NCBI RefSeq assembly: GCF_018449695.1
Contig: NZ_JAAVUY010000016.1
Coordinates: 1-64,000 of the forward strand
Source: Bradyrhizobium sp. dw_411
Lineage (GTDB): Bacteria > Pseudomonadota > Alphaproteobacteria > Rhizobiales > Xanthobacteraceae
Reading direction: 5' to 3'
Length of the DNA stretch: 64,000 bases
Position 1 is the stretch's first letter. Each line of letters opens with the position of its first letter. Positions 8,206 through 15,540 of this stretch are shown here, piece by piece. A program made the translations under genes and the position numbers. The notes under the pieces are model-generated. The model did no database searches, had not been told where the DNA came from, and was given only the letters and a program-made list of their open reading frames with translations.

Positions 8206-10314
8206 ATGAACCAGCTCGCCAAGATCGACATCCGGCATTCCACCTGCCCGCACGATTGTCCGTCGGCCTGCGCGCTCGATATCGAGGTGATCGATAATTC
8301 GACCATCGGCCGGGTGCGCGGTTCCAAGAAGCAGACCTATACGGCCGGCGTGGTCTGCGCCAAGGTCGCGCGTTATGCCGAGCGCATCCATCATCCGGAC
8401 CGGCTGACGTTTCCGCAATTCCGCGTGGGCCCCAAGGGCTCGGGCAAGTTCGCGCGCATCTCCTGGGACGATGCGTTCGACGAGATCGCGTCCCGGTTCA
8501 ATCAGGCCGAGCGCGAATTCGGCGCCGAGTCGGTGTGGCCGTATTACTATGCCGGCACCATGGGCCTCGTGATGCGCGACGGCATCAACCGCCTTGCCCA
8601 TGTGAAGAAATATTCCCGCTTCTATTCGACGATCTGCTCGACCATTGCGCGCGTAGGCTACGCCGCCGGCACCGGCAGGGTCGCGGGCGTCGATCCGCGC
8701 GAGATGGGCGTCTCGGACCTGATCGTGATCTGGGGCACCAATCCGGTGAACACCCAGGTCAATGTGATGACGCATGCGATGCGCGCCCGCAAGGAACGTG
8801 GCGCCAAGATCGCGGCGGTCGATATCTACAACAACGACACCATGAAGCAGGCGGACATCAAGATCCTGCTGCGGCCCGGCACCGACGGCGCCTTCGCCTG
8901 CGGCGTGATGCATGTGCTGTTCCGCGAAGGTTTTGCCGATCGCGCCTATCTCGAGAAGTACACCGATTGCCCGGATGAACTGGAGGCGCATCTGGCGACC
9001 CGCACGCCGGAATGGGCGTCTTCAATCTGCGGCGTGCCGGTCGCCGAGATCGAGGCCTTTGCCCGCGCGGTCGGCCAGACTCCTCGTACGTTCTTCCGCC
9101 TCGGCTATGGCTTCACCCGCAGCCGCAATGGCGCCGCGCAGATGCACGCCGCGTTGTGCATTCCTACCGTGACCGGCGCCTGGCAGCACGAAGGCGGCGG
9201 CGCGTTCTTCAACAATTTCGCGATCTGGAAATTCGACGAATCCATCATCGAAGGCCATGACGCGGTCGATCCGACCGTGCGCCAGCTCGATCAATCGAAA
9301 ATCGGTCGCATCCTGACCGGCGATCCGGCCGCGCTCAAGAACGGGCCGCCGGTCAAGGCGATGTTGATCCAGAACACCAATCCGATGACGGTGGCGCCGG
9401 AGCAGGCGCTGGTGCGCCAGGGCTTTGCGCGCACTGATTTGTTCACCGTGGTGCATGAGCAGTTCATGACCGAAACCGCGCAGATGGCCGATCTGGTGCT
9501 GCCGGCGACGATGTTCATGGAGCACAACGATCTCTATTACGGCGGCGGCCACCAGCACATCTCGGTCGGCGCCAAGCTGATCGAGCCACCCGGCGAATGC
9601 CGTTCGAACCACGAGGTGCTGCGCGGCATCAGCCGCCGTGTCGGGGCCGTGCATCCCGGCTTCGAGATGTCGCCACGCGAATTGATCGACGCCACGCTGA
9701 AGAAGAGCGGCCATGGCGGCATCGAGGCGCTGGAGGAGGATATCTGGCGCGATATCCAGCCGGACTTCCGCACCTCGCATTATCTCGACGGCTTCGCGCA
9801 CGCCGACCGCAAGTTTCACTTCAAGGCGGACTGGGCCCGTGTGCCGCTCGGAAATGCCGGGATGATGGGCGCGTGGGAACAACTGCCGTCGCTGCCCGAT
9901 CACTGGGCTTCGATCGAGGAGGCCGATGAAGCCCATCCGTTCCGGCTCGCGACCAGCCCCTCGCGCAGCTTCCTCAACACCAGCTTCAACGAAACGCCGT
10001 CGTCGCAGGCCCGCGAAGGCGTAGCCAGCGTGATGATCCATCCGGACGATGCCGCGCCGTTTGATATCGCCGATGGCGACGCGGTCACGCTCGGCAACAT
10101 GCGCGGCGAGACCACGCTGATCGCCAAATTGTTCGATGGCGTGCGCCGGGGTGTGCTGGTTGCCGAATCCGTCCACCCGAACAAGGCCCATATCGGCGGC
10201 CGCGGCATCAACATGCTGACCGGTGCGGAAGCCGTAGCACCCTTCGGCGGCGCCGCATTCCACGACAACAAGGTCTGGGTGAAAAAGGCCTCGGCTGAGA
10301 TTCCGACGCCTTAG
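8206..10314 (+). CDS. molybdopterin-dependent oxidoreductase (DMSO reductase superfamily), cytosolic
   Basis: A 702-residue enzyme with an N-terminal 4Fe-4S motif C14-x3-C18-x3-C22-x28-C51 (TCPHDCPSAC then VVCAK). A bis-MGD catalytic region spans about residues 60-560 and a C-terminal Moco-dinucleotide-binding domain about 580-690. The segment STICSTIAR near residue 145 is a plausible site of the Mo ligand Cys (inference). There is no TAT signal, so it is cytosolic, unlike respiratory members. The start at ATG 8206 is chosen over an in-frame TTG at 8164. The substrate is unknown. It ends convergent to the C-N hydrolase gene, 28 bp away. A second molybdoenzyme of a different family in the same block is notable next to the ModA-like protein. 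Confidence 0.9.
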   Translation: MNQLAKIDIRHSTCPHDCPSACALDIEVIDNSTIGRVRGSKKQTYTAGVVCAKVARYAERIHHPDRLTFPQFRVGPKGSGKFARISWDDAFDEIASRFNQAEREFGAESVWPYYYAGTMGLVMRDGINRLAHVKKYSRFYSTICSTIARVGYAAGTGRVAGVDPREMGVSDLIVIWGTNPVNTQVNVMTHAMRARKERGAKIAAVDIYNNDTMKQADIKILLRPGTDGAFACGVMHVLFREGFADRAYLEKYTDCPDELEAHLATRTPEWASSICGVPVAEIEAFARAVGQTPRTFFRLGYGFTRSRNGAAQMHAALCIPTVTGAWQHEGGGAFFNNFAIWKFDESIIEGHDAVDPTVRQLDQSKIGRILTGDPAALKNGPPVKAMLIQNTNPMTVAPEQALVRQGFARTDLFTVVHEQFMTETAQMADLVLPATMFMEHNDLYYGGGHQHISVGAKLIEPPGECRSNHEVLRGISRRVGAVHPGFEMSPRELIDATLKKSGHGGIEALEEDIWRDIQPDFRTSHYLDGFAHADRKFHFKADWARVPLGNAGMMGAWEQLPSLPDHWASIEEADEAHPFRLATSPSRSFLNTSFNETPSSQAREGVASVMIHPDDAAPFDIADGDAVTLGNMRGETTLIAKLFDGVRRGVLVAESVHPNKAHIGGRGINMLTGAEAVAPFGGAAFHDNKVWVKKASAEIPTP

Positions 10315-10342
10315 AGCCTTTACCTTTCGCTCGAAAACGCCG

Positions 10343-11410
10343 TCAAATTCCAAGAAACTTGAACGGCGTGGTTTCCTTGAATTGATCGCTGACCTCGCCG
10401 GAATAGATGTGCGTCTGGTTGGGTCCGAGCTCAAGCTTCAGGACTTTGCCGTGTTCGGCTGAGAGATCCAGCTTCTTCAGGTCGACCCAGAAGATATTCG
10501 GCGTCAGCGCCGATTCGAAGAAATACAATTGGCGCTTTTGATCGGACACGGTTCGCCAGCGCGTCGAGGAAATATTCGGCTGGTCCGGCGTCGTGATCCC
10601 GAACGGCACCGAGACATTGCGGATCACGCTGAACACGCTGGCGATGGCTTCGACCGGGTTTTCGCTTTTCGGGATCGCGTTGACATAGAAAGAGGCGCGG
10701 GCAAAGCGGTCGGAGGCGCGGTTGGTGCCGGGCAGCATGGCGGTGCCGCCGATCTGTTTCCAGTAGGCGTTCAGCGCCAATTGCTCCTCGAAGATCGGCG
10801 AGTTGGTCATCACCTGATAGTCGCGGCTGTGGTGAATGACCTGCTTGCCGTTGATGTATTCGACGATGGCGCTATCGCCACTGGCATCGGACAGTGACAA
10901 ATGCAACGTCGCAAGCCGATCCTCGCCCGGCGTCTTGTCGGTGACGACGGTGAAGGGCTCTTTCGCCAGTTCGTCGACGGCGTCTTTGACGGTGGCGAAA
11001 TTGTCGAGGGCATATTGCGCCCAAGCCGCAAGCGAAAGGCCGGGAGTCTTGCCGTCATATTTCGGGTAGGCCGACTCGGCGAGCCACAGAACGTTCGTGA
11101 CCAGACCCGCATCGTTCATGCCGTCGGTGGTCGAGATGTCATACCCCGACGCGATCACGCTGCCGTATTTGGACGTCCAATGGACGGAGTTCGGTCCGGC
11201 CTCGCCGGAACGCTTCATGCCGCGCGGGAATACCCATAAATTGGTGCCAACGTCCTGCTTCCAATCCATCGAGCGGCCGGTGATCACCTGACCGTTGGCG
11301 CCGTGATACACAAAGCGCGTGCAAGCCTCGGCGGTCGTCGCGGTCGCCATGCTCGTTGCGGCCAACAGGGATATAAGTGCCTGTCGCAGCGAGCGTGAAT
11401 TTGAAATCAT
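10343..11410 (-). CDS. linear amide C-N hydrolase (choloylglycine hydrolase / penicillin acylase family), secreted
   Basis: A 355-residue Ntn-hydrolase of the conjugated bile acid hydrolase family. The first 29 residues form a signal peptide ending TTAEA, directly followed by CTRFVYHG. Signal cleavage would thus expose Cys30 as the N-terminal nucleophile, the expected activation mode of exported members. GRSMDW (about residues 46-51) and the Asn-containing GLVTNVLWL (about 102) are conserved active-site segments. The start at 11410 has GAGGAAAC upstream. Substrates could be N-acyl amides such as acyl-homoserine lactones or lipoamides; bile acids are unlikely in a soil bacterium (inference). 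The gene stands alone. Confidence 0.9.
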   Translation of the reverse strand: MISNSRSLRQALISLLAATSMATATTAEACTRFVYHGANGQVITGRSMDWKQDVGTNLWVFPRGMKRSGEAGPNSVHWTSKYGSVIASGYDISTTDGMNDAGLVTNVLWLAESAYPKYDGKTPGLSLAAWAQYALDNFATVKDAVDELAKEPFTVVTDKTPGEDRLATLHLSLSDASGDSAIVEYINGKQVIHHSRDYQVMTNSPIFEEQLALNAYWKQIGGTAMLPGTNRASDRFARASFYVNAIPKSENPVEAIASVFSVIRNVSVPFGITTPDQPNISSTRWRTVSDQKRQLYFFESALTPNIFWVDLKKLDLSAEHGKVLKLELGPNQTHIYSGEVSDQFKETTPFKFLGI

Positions 11411-11495
11411 GGTTCGTTTCCTCATAGGAAAATTTGGAAATGGCCAACCAAACCAGAAGTTAGGCCGGAATTGTGACGTTCCGGGTACGTTGCCG

Positions 11496-11530
11496 CCCTT
11501 GAAAAGAAGCCGCCGAACGTGCTGTTGTTC
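11496..11530 (+). repeat. short direct repeat, copy 1
   Basis: 35 bases that match 12601-12635 at 32 positions, beginning CCCTTGAAA and containing GCCGCCGAACGTGCTGTTG. It lies 92 bp before the Sel1-repeat gene on the same strand. CCCTTGAA resembles a heat-shock sigma-32 -35 box, but I see no matching -10. Function unknown. Confidence 0.6.
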
Positions 11531-11622
11531 ACGGGCGCGGATTTGCTCAAGGCCAGCCCGGATGCCGGCTATTGACGCGCTATTTTAGGCCACCATAGTT
11601 CTCAGACAGACAAGAACCCGAA

Positions 11623-12537
11623 ATGGCCGTCGTGTTCAGAAAACCACTCATTTCCTTTGCCGTCAGCTTATGGACCCTGGTGTCCGTGCTTCCTGCGGGC
11701 GCAGGCCAGCTTGAGGATGCGCAGGCCGCGGTCAATGCTGGCGACTACGTCACAGGCTTGCGATTGCTCGGGACCCTGGTCGATCAGGACAATACCTATG
11801 CCGAGCGCCTGCTCGGGATCATGTACATCAAGGGCCTTGGTGTTCCGCAGGACTATGCCTTGGGCATGCGGTGGATGCGCGTTGCGGCGGACAAGGGATT
11901 GGCGGACGCGCAGAATGAGATCGGGATTTTGTATCAACGCGGCTGGGGCGCCGCGCGTAATGAAGCCGAGGCGGTGAAATGGTTTCGTCTTGCCGCGGAT
12001 CAAGGCATGGTCGTGGCCCAGAATAATCTCGCGGATACCTACGCTCTGGGTATCGGCGTGCCGCAGAACTTTGCCGAAGCCCTCAAATGGTATCGCCTCG
12101 CTGCCGAACAAAGCTCTTCCTATGCGGAAAATGTCATCGGCCTCGCTTACGAACATGGCCTTACCGTTGCAAAGGACGATGCCGAGGCCTTTCGATGGTA
12201 CCGGCTGGCGGCGAACAAGGTCTATGAGCGGCCCGGTGACACCTGGATACATACGCCGCAGTACAATATCGCGGCCATGTATGCGTCCGGCCGCGGTACG
12301 GCTCAGGACAATGTCCGGGCGCTGATGTGGTTCATGCTGGCCGCTGCGTCGGGGGATACCAAACCGCCCGATCCGGTTGCCGGCAAGCTGGTCGATACGC
12401 CGAAATATACCGCTTTGGAGCAACGGGACAGGCTTGTGGCGCTGATGACCAGCGCGCAGATCGTTGAGGCGCAAAAGCTGGCGGGCGAGTGGCAGCCGCA
12501 TCCCGTCGTGACGATCGAACCTCGTCAAAAACAATGA
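11623..12537 (+). CDS. secreted Sel1-like repeat protein
   Basis: A 304-residue protein with a signal peptide (cleavage near AGAG-QLED) and about five to six Sel1-like repeats between residues 35 and 245. Each carries the pattern A-x-GMY-x-G-GVPQD-x-A-x-WYRLAA. Such solenoids are protein-binding scaffolds in the periplasm or envelope; no catalytic motif is present. The C-terminal 60 residues are not repeats. It is monocistronic or weakly linked to the downstream aldehyde dehydrogenase. A 35-bp sequence upstream of this gene recurs upstream of the next gene. Confidence 0.88.
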   Translation: MAVVFRKPLISFAVSLWTLVSVLPAGAGQLEDAQAAVNAGDYVTGLRLLGTLVDQDNTYAERLLGIMYIKGLGVPQDYALGMRWMRVAADKGLADAQNEIGILYQRGWGAARNEAEAVKWFRLAADQGMVVAQNNLADTYALGIGVPQNFAEALKWYRLAAEQSSSYAENVIGLAYEHGLTVAKDDAEAFRWYRLAANKVYERPGDTWIHTPQYNIAAMYASGRGTAQDNVRALMWFMLAAASGDTKPPDPVAGKLVDTPKYTALEQRDRLVALMTSAQIVEAQKLAGEWQPHPVVTIEPRQKQ

Positions 12538-12600
12538 CCGCGTGCGGTTTCCGGGCATAAGCCCTCGCAAGGCCAATTGATTTCCGGGCGCCTTGATCGC

Positions 12601-12635
12601 CCCTTGAAATGGAGCCGCCGAACGTGCTGTTGTCC
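12601..12635 (+). repeat. short direct repeat, copy 2
   Basis: Second copy of the 35-base element found at 11496-11530 (three mismatches). It ends 38 bp before the start of the aldehyde dehydrogenase gene. Both copies are upstream of plus-strand genes in the same orientation, which is consistent with a shared leader or promoter element. Confidence 0.6.
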
Positions 12636-12673
12636 GCGCGGCGGAGGAAGCCTTTTAGACAGAGAGAGTGAAA

Positions 12674-14110
12674 ATGACCTACCCGAATGTAGAATTGTTC
12701 ATCGACGGAAAATGGCGTCCCGCGGCTTCCGGAAAAACCATCCCGGTGATCAATCCGGCGACCGAAGAGCCGATCGGCACCGTGGCGCACGCCGCGAAGT
12801 CCGACCTCGACGAGGCGCTGGCATCGGCCGAAAAGGGTTTCAAGGCCTGGCGTAACATCTCGTCCTATGAGCGTTCCAAGGTGATGCGCAAGGCCGCCGA
12901 TCTCATTCGCGAGCGCGCCGACAAGATCGCAACCCTGATGACCATGGAACAGGGGAAGGTGCTGGCCGAAGCCAGGATCGAGACGCTGTCGGCCGCCGAC
13001 ACCATCGAGTGGTTTGCCGAGGAAGGACGCCGGACCTATGGGCGCATGATTCCGGCGCGGTTGCCCGGCGTCTATCAGATGGTGATCAAGGAGCCGGTTG
13101 GGGTGGTCGCCGCCTTCACGCCCTGGAATTTTCCGATCAACCAGGTGGTGAAGAAGCTGGCCGCGGCAATTGCCGCCGGCTGCTCGATCATCGTCAAGGC
13201 GCCGGAAGAGACCCCGGCCTCGCCCGCGGAATTGATCAGGGCATTTGCCGATGCCGGCGTACCGGCCGGTGTCGTCAATCTCGTCTATGGCGTGCCGTCC
13301 GAAATCTCGGAATATCTGATCCCGCACCCGACCATCCGCAAGATCTCCTTCACCGGCTCGACCAAGGTCGGCAAGGACCTCGCGGCGATGGCAGGCAAGC
13401 ACATGAAGCGCGTGACGATGGAACTTGGCGGTCATGCACCGGTTATCGTGTTCGACGATGCCGATGTCGAATCGGCGGCCAAGATCATGTCGGCCGCCAA
13501 ATACCGCAACGCCGGCCAGGTTTGCATCTCGCCCACGCGTTTCCTGGTGCAGGAAGGCGTCTATGACAATTTCATCAAGCAGTTCGTGGACAATGCCAAG
13601 GCGATTACGGTCGGTAACGGCCTCGATGCCTCCTCCAAGATGGGGTCGCTCGCCAACGACCGCCGCGTCACCGCGATCGAAAGCATGATCCAGGATGCGG
13701 TCGGCCAAGGCGCCAAGGTTGCGACCGGCGGCAACCGCGTCGGCAACAAGGGCTATTTCTTCGAACCCACCGTCGTCACCGGCGTGTCGAAATCGGCGCG
13801 TGCTATGAACGAGGAGCCGTTCGGGCCATTGGCGCTGATTTCGCCGTTCGCCAAATTCGAAGACGCCGCGGAGGAAGCCAATCGCCTGCCGTTCGGGCTT
13901 GCGTCCTACGCCTTCACCAAATCCGCCAAGACGGCAACCGCGATCGGCGCGGCGGTGGAAGCGGGCATGATGTCGATCAACAGTTTCGCCCTGGCGCTGC
14001 CCGAGACGCCGTTCGGCGGCATGAAGGACTCCGGTTACGGCGCGGAAGGCGGCACCGAGGGAATCGACGCCTACCTGAGCACCAAGTTCATTACCCAGAC
14101 TGGAGTCTAG
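12674..14110 (+). CDS. NAD(P)-dependent succinate-semialdehyde dehydrogenase-like aldehyde dehydrogenase
   Basis: A 478-residue aldehyde dehydrogenase of the GabD-like group. The catalytic pair is intact: Glu250 in MELGGHAP and Cys284 in AGQVCISPTRF, with the usual 34-residue separation. The cofactor loop FTPWNFPINQ and the FTGSTKVGK motif are also present. It would oxidise succinic semialdehyde or a similar semialdehyde to the acid (GABA or 4-hydroxybutyrate breakdown). The start is taken at ATG 12674 with AGAGAGAG upstream; a GTG two codons earlier is possible. No GABA transaminase is adjacent. A strong hairpin follows the stop. Confidence 0.9.
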   Translation: MTYPNVELFIDGKWRPAASGKTIPVINPATEEPIGTVAHAAKSDLDEALASAEKGFKAWRNISSYERSKVMRKAADLIRERADKIATLMTMEQGKVLAEARIETLSAADTIEWFAEEGRRTYGRMIPARLPGVYQMVIKEPVGVVAAFTPWNFPINQVVKKLAAAIAAGCSIIVKAPEETPASPAELIRAFADAGVPAGVVNLVYGVPSEISEYLIPHPTIRKISFTGSTKVGKDLAAMAGKHMKRVTMELGGHAPVIVFDDADVESAAKIMSAAKYRNAGQVCISPTRFLVQEGVYDNFIKQFVDNAKAITVGNGLDASSKMGSLANDRRVTAIESMIQDAVGQGAKVATGGNRVGNKGYFFEPTVVTGVSKSARAMNEEPFGPLALISPFAKFEDAAEEANRLPFGLASYAFTKSAKTATAIGAAVEAGMMSINSFALALPETPFGGMKDSGYGAEGGTEGIDAYLSTKFITQTGV

Positions 14111-14122
14111 GTCCCTTCAAAA

Positions 14123-14158
14123 CGAGAGGCAGCACCCTGCGGGTTGCTGCCTTTCTCG
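14123..14158 (+). terminator. terminator-like hairpin
   Basis: An extended stem-loop: CGAGA-GGCAGCA-CCC with loop TGC, then GGG-T-TGCTGCC-TT-TCTCG. It lies 12 bases after the aldehyde dehydrogenase stop. The run of T after it is short, so termination efficiency is uncertain. Confidence 0.6.
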
Positions 14159-14189
14159 CCCTGCGGATGCTTGTTCAGCGAGCACGACA

Positions 14190-14972
14190 ATGACCGATAA
14201 CAGCAGCGTCATCTTCGAGAAGCGCGGGCAGGCGTTCTGGATCACGATCAACCGGCCGGAGAAGCGCAATGCGATGAACGCCGACGTGATCGCCGGCATC
14301 TCGCAAGGCTACCGCGATGCGCATGACGACAAGGATGTCCGCGTGATCGTGCTCACCGGCTCTGGCGACAAGGCGTTCTGCGCCGGCGCCGATCTGCAGA
14401 ACACGGGGGCGGCCTTCGCGGCCGATTTCAGCCAGCCCAACGTCCCCTATGCCGATCTGTTGCGGCTGTCGCAGAACGCCACCAAGCCGGCGATCGCACG
14501 GGTGGCCGGTGTCTGCATGGCCGGCGGCATGGGCCTGTTGTGCATGACCGATATGGCTGTCGCGGCGGATCACGTGATATTCGGATTGCCCGAGGTCAAG
14601 GTCGGGGTGTTTCCGATGCAGGTCTTGAGCCTGCTGCAATCGATGGTGCCGCGGCGCCTGATCAACGAATGGGCCATCACCGGCGAGCCGTTCGATGCCC
14701 ACGCTGCGCTGGCCGCGGGATTGCTCAATTATGTAGTGCCTGCAGCCGAACTCGACGCCAAGATCGACTGGCTGATCGGCCGCATCACCGACAAGTCGCC
14801 GACCGCGATCCGGCGCGGCAAATACGCGATGCGCGCCATCGCCTCGATGTCGTTCGACGAAAGCATCGCCTATACCGAAAGCCAGATCGCGCTGCTGGCG
14901 ATGACCGAAGACGCCAGGGAAGGCCTCAAGGCGTTCGCCGAAAAGCGCAAGCCGTCCTGGCCGGGGAAGTAA
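14190..14972 (+). CDS. enoyl-CoA hydratase/isomerase family protein
   Basis: A 260-residue crotonase-fold protein. Oxyanion-hole segments AFCAGADLQ (about residues 67-75) and VCMAGGMGLL (about 109-118) are conserved. GLPEVKVGVFP (about 131-141) carries the usual acidic position. It probably hydrates or isomerises an enoyl-CoA in fatty acid, amino acid or aromatic degradation; the exact substrate is not readable. It is separated from the aldehyde dehydrogenase by a hairpin and followed by a long inverted repeat, so it is likely transcribed alone. A second crotonase is at 23800-24597. Confidence 0.9.
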   Translation: MTDNSSVIFEKRGQAFWITINRPEKRNAMNADVIAGISQGYRDAHDDKDVRVIVLTGSGDKAFCAGADLQNTGAAFAADFSQPNVPYADLLRLSQNATKPAIARVAGVCMAGGMGLLCMTDMAVAADHVIFGLPEVKVGVFPMQVLSLLQSMVPRRLINEWAITGEPFDAHAALAAGLLNYVVPAAELDAKIDWLIGRITDKSPTAIRRGKYAMRAIASMSFDESIAYTESQIALLAMTEDAREGLKAFAEKRKPSWPGK

Positions 14973-15000
14973 GTAGGCTTCCGATTGCTGCGCCCTTTTC

Positions 15001-15086
15001 CGTCATTGCGAGCGTAGCGAAGCAATCCACCTTGCCGCGTAAAGAAAGAATGGATTGCTTCGTCGCTTACGCTCCTCGCAATGACG
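15001..15086. repeat. long inverted repeat (CGTCATTGCGAG type)
   Basis: CGTCATTGCGAGCGTAGCGA starts at 15001 and its near-perfect inverse ends with CTCGCAATGACG at 15086. Inner arms are AGCAATCCA and TGGATTGCT around a short centre. A second copy is at 23691-23772. It separates two convergent genes and may act as a bidirectional terminator. Confidence 0.85.
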
Positions 15087-15111
15087 GAAATAATTGAGAC
15101 AGCGGAAGTAA

Positions 15112-15540
15112 TCAGCCCGCGTTGGGTTTCAATCCGGCGGCCTCGATACCTGCGATGGCGCAAATTTCGTCATTGTCGGAGGTGTCGCCGCTGACGCCGA
15201 CCGCGCCGAGCAGCACGCCGTCCTGCTGGATCAGCACACCGCCGGGCACCGGCACCAGCCGGCCCTGCGCCATGGTATTCACGGCGCTGACGAAATAGGC
15301 CTGCTCCTGCGCGCGCTGGAACAGCGCCCGCGAACCCATGCCCATTGCGAGCGCGCCATAGGCCTTGCCGTGGGCAATCTCGCCGCGCATCAGGCTGGTG
15401 CCGTCCTGTGCCGCGGAAGCTTTGACGCAGCCGCGAACATCGAGAACGGTGATGACCAGAGGTTTCAGCTTCTTCTCGACCGCCTTGGCGAGAGCGGCAT
15501 CGAGAATCTTGCGGGCGATATCGAGAGAGAGTTCAGCCAT
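15112..15540 (-). CDS. GlcG/HbpS-type heme-binding family protein
   Basis: A 142-residue protein of the GlcG/HbpS (former DUF336) family. It contains the ALAKAVEKKLKPLVITVLD start and the typical GGVLIQQDGVLLGAVGVSG motif near residue 105. There is no signal peptide. GlcG is encoded with glycolate oxidase genes in E. coli, and here the gene overlaps by 8 bp the end of a GlcD/GlcF-like fusion gene. That supports a shared operon and a role near 2-hydroxyacid oxidation. The molecular function of cytosolic members is not established. A secreted paralogue lies at 60378-60881. Confidence 0.9.
   Translation of the reverse strand: MAELSLDIARKILDAALAKAVEKKLKPLVITVLDVRGCVKASAAQDGTSLMRGEIAHGKAYGALAMGMGSRALFQRAQEQAYFVSAVNTMAQGRLVPVPGGVLIQQDGVLLGAVGVSGDTSDNDEICAIAGIEAAGLKPNAG

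Noticed and set aside
9022..10434. Open frame of 470 codons on the minus strand
   Set aside because: Antisense to the molybdopterin oxidoreductase gene and without recognisable motifs.
11496..11530. Sigma-32 heat-shock promoter at CCCTTGAAA
   Set aside because: The -35-like box is attractive, but no CCATNT-like -10 occurs at 13-17 bases in either copy.
15001..15086. Possible CRISPR repeat or tRNA-like structure
   Set aside because: It is one long imperfect palindrome, not an array of direct repeats with spacers, and has no cloverleaf or CCA end.
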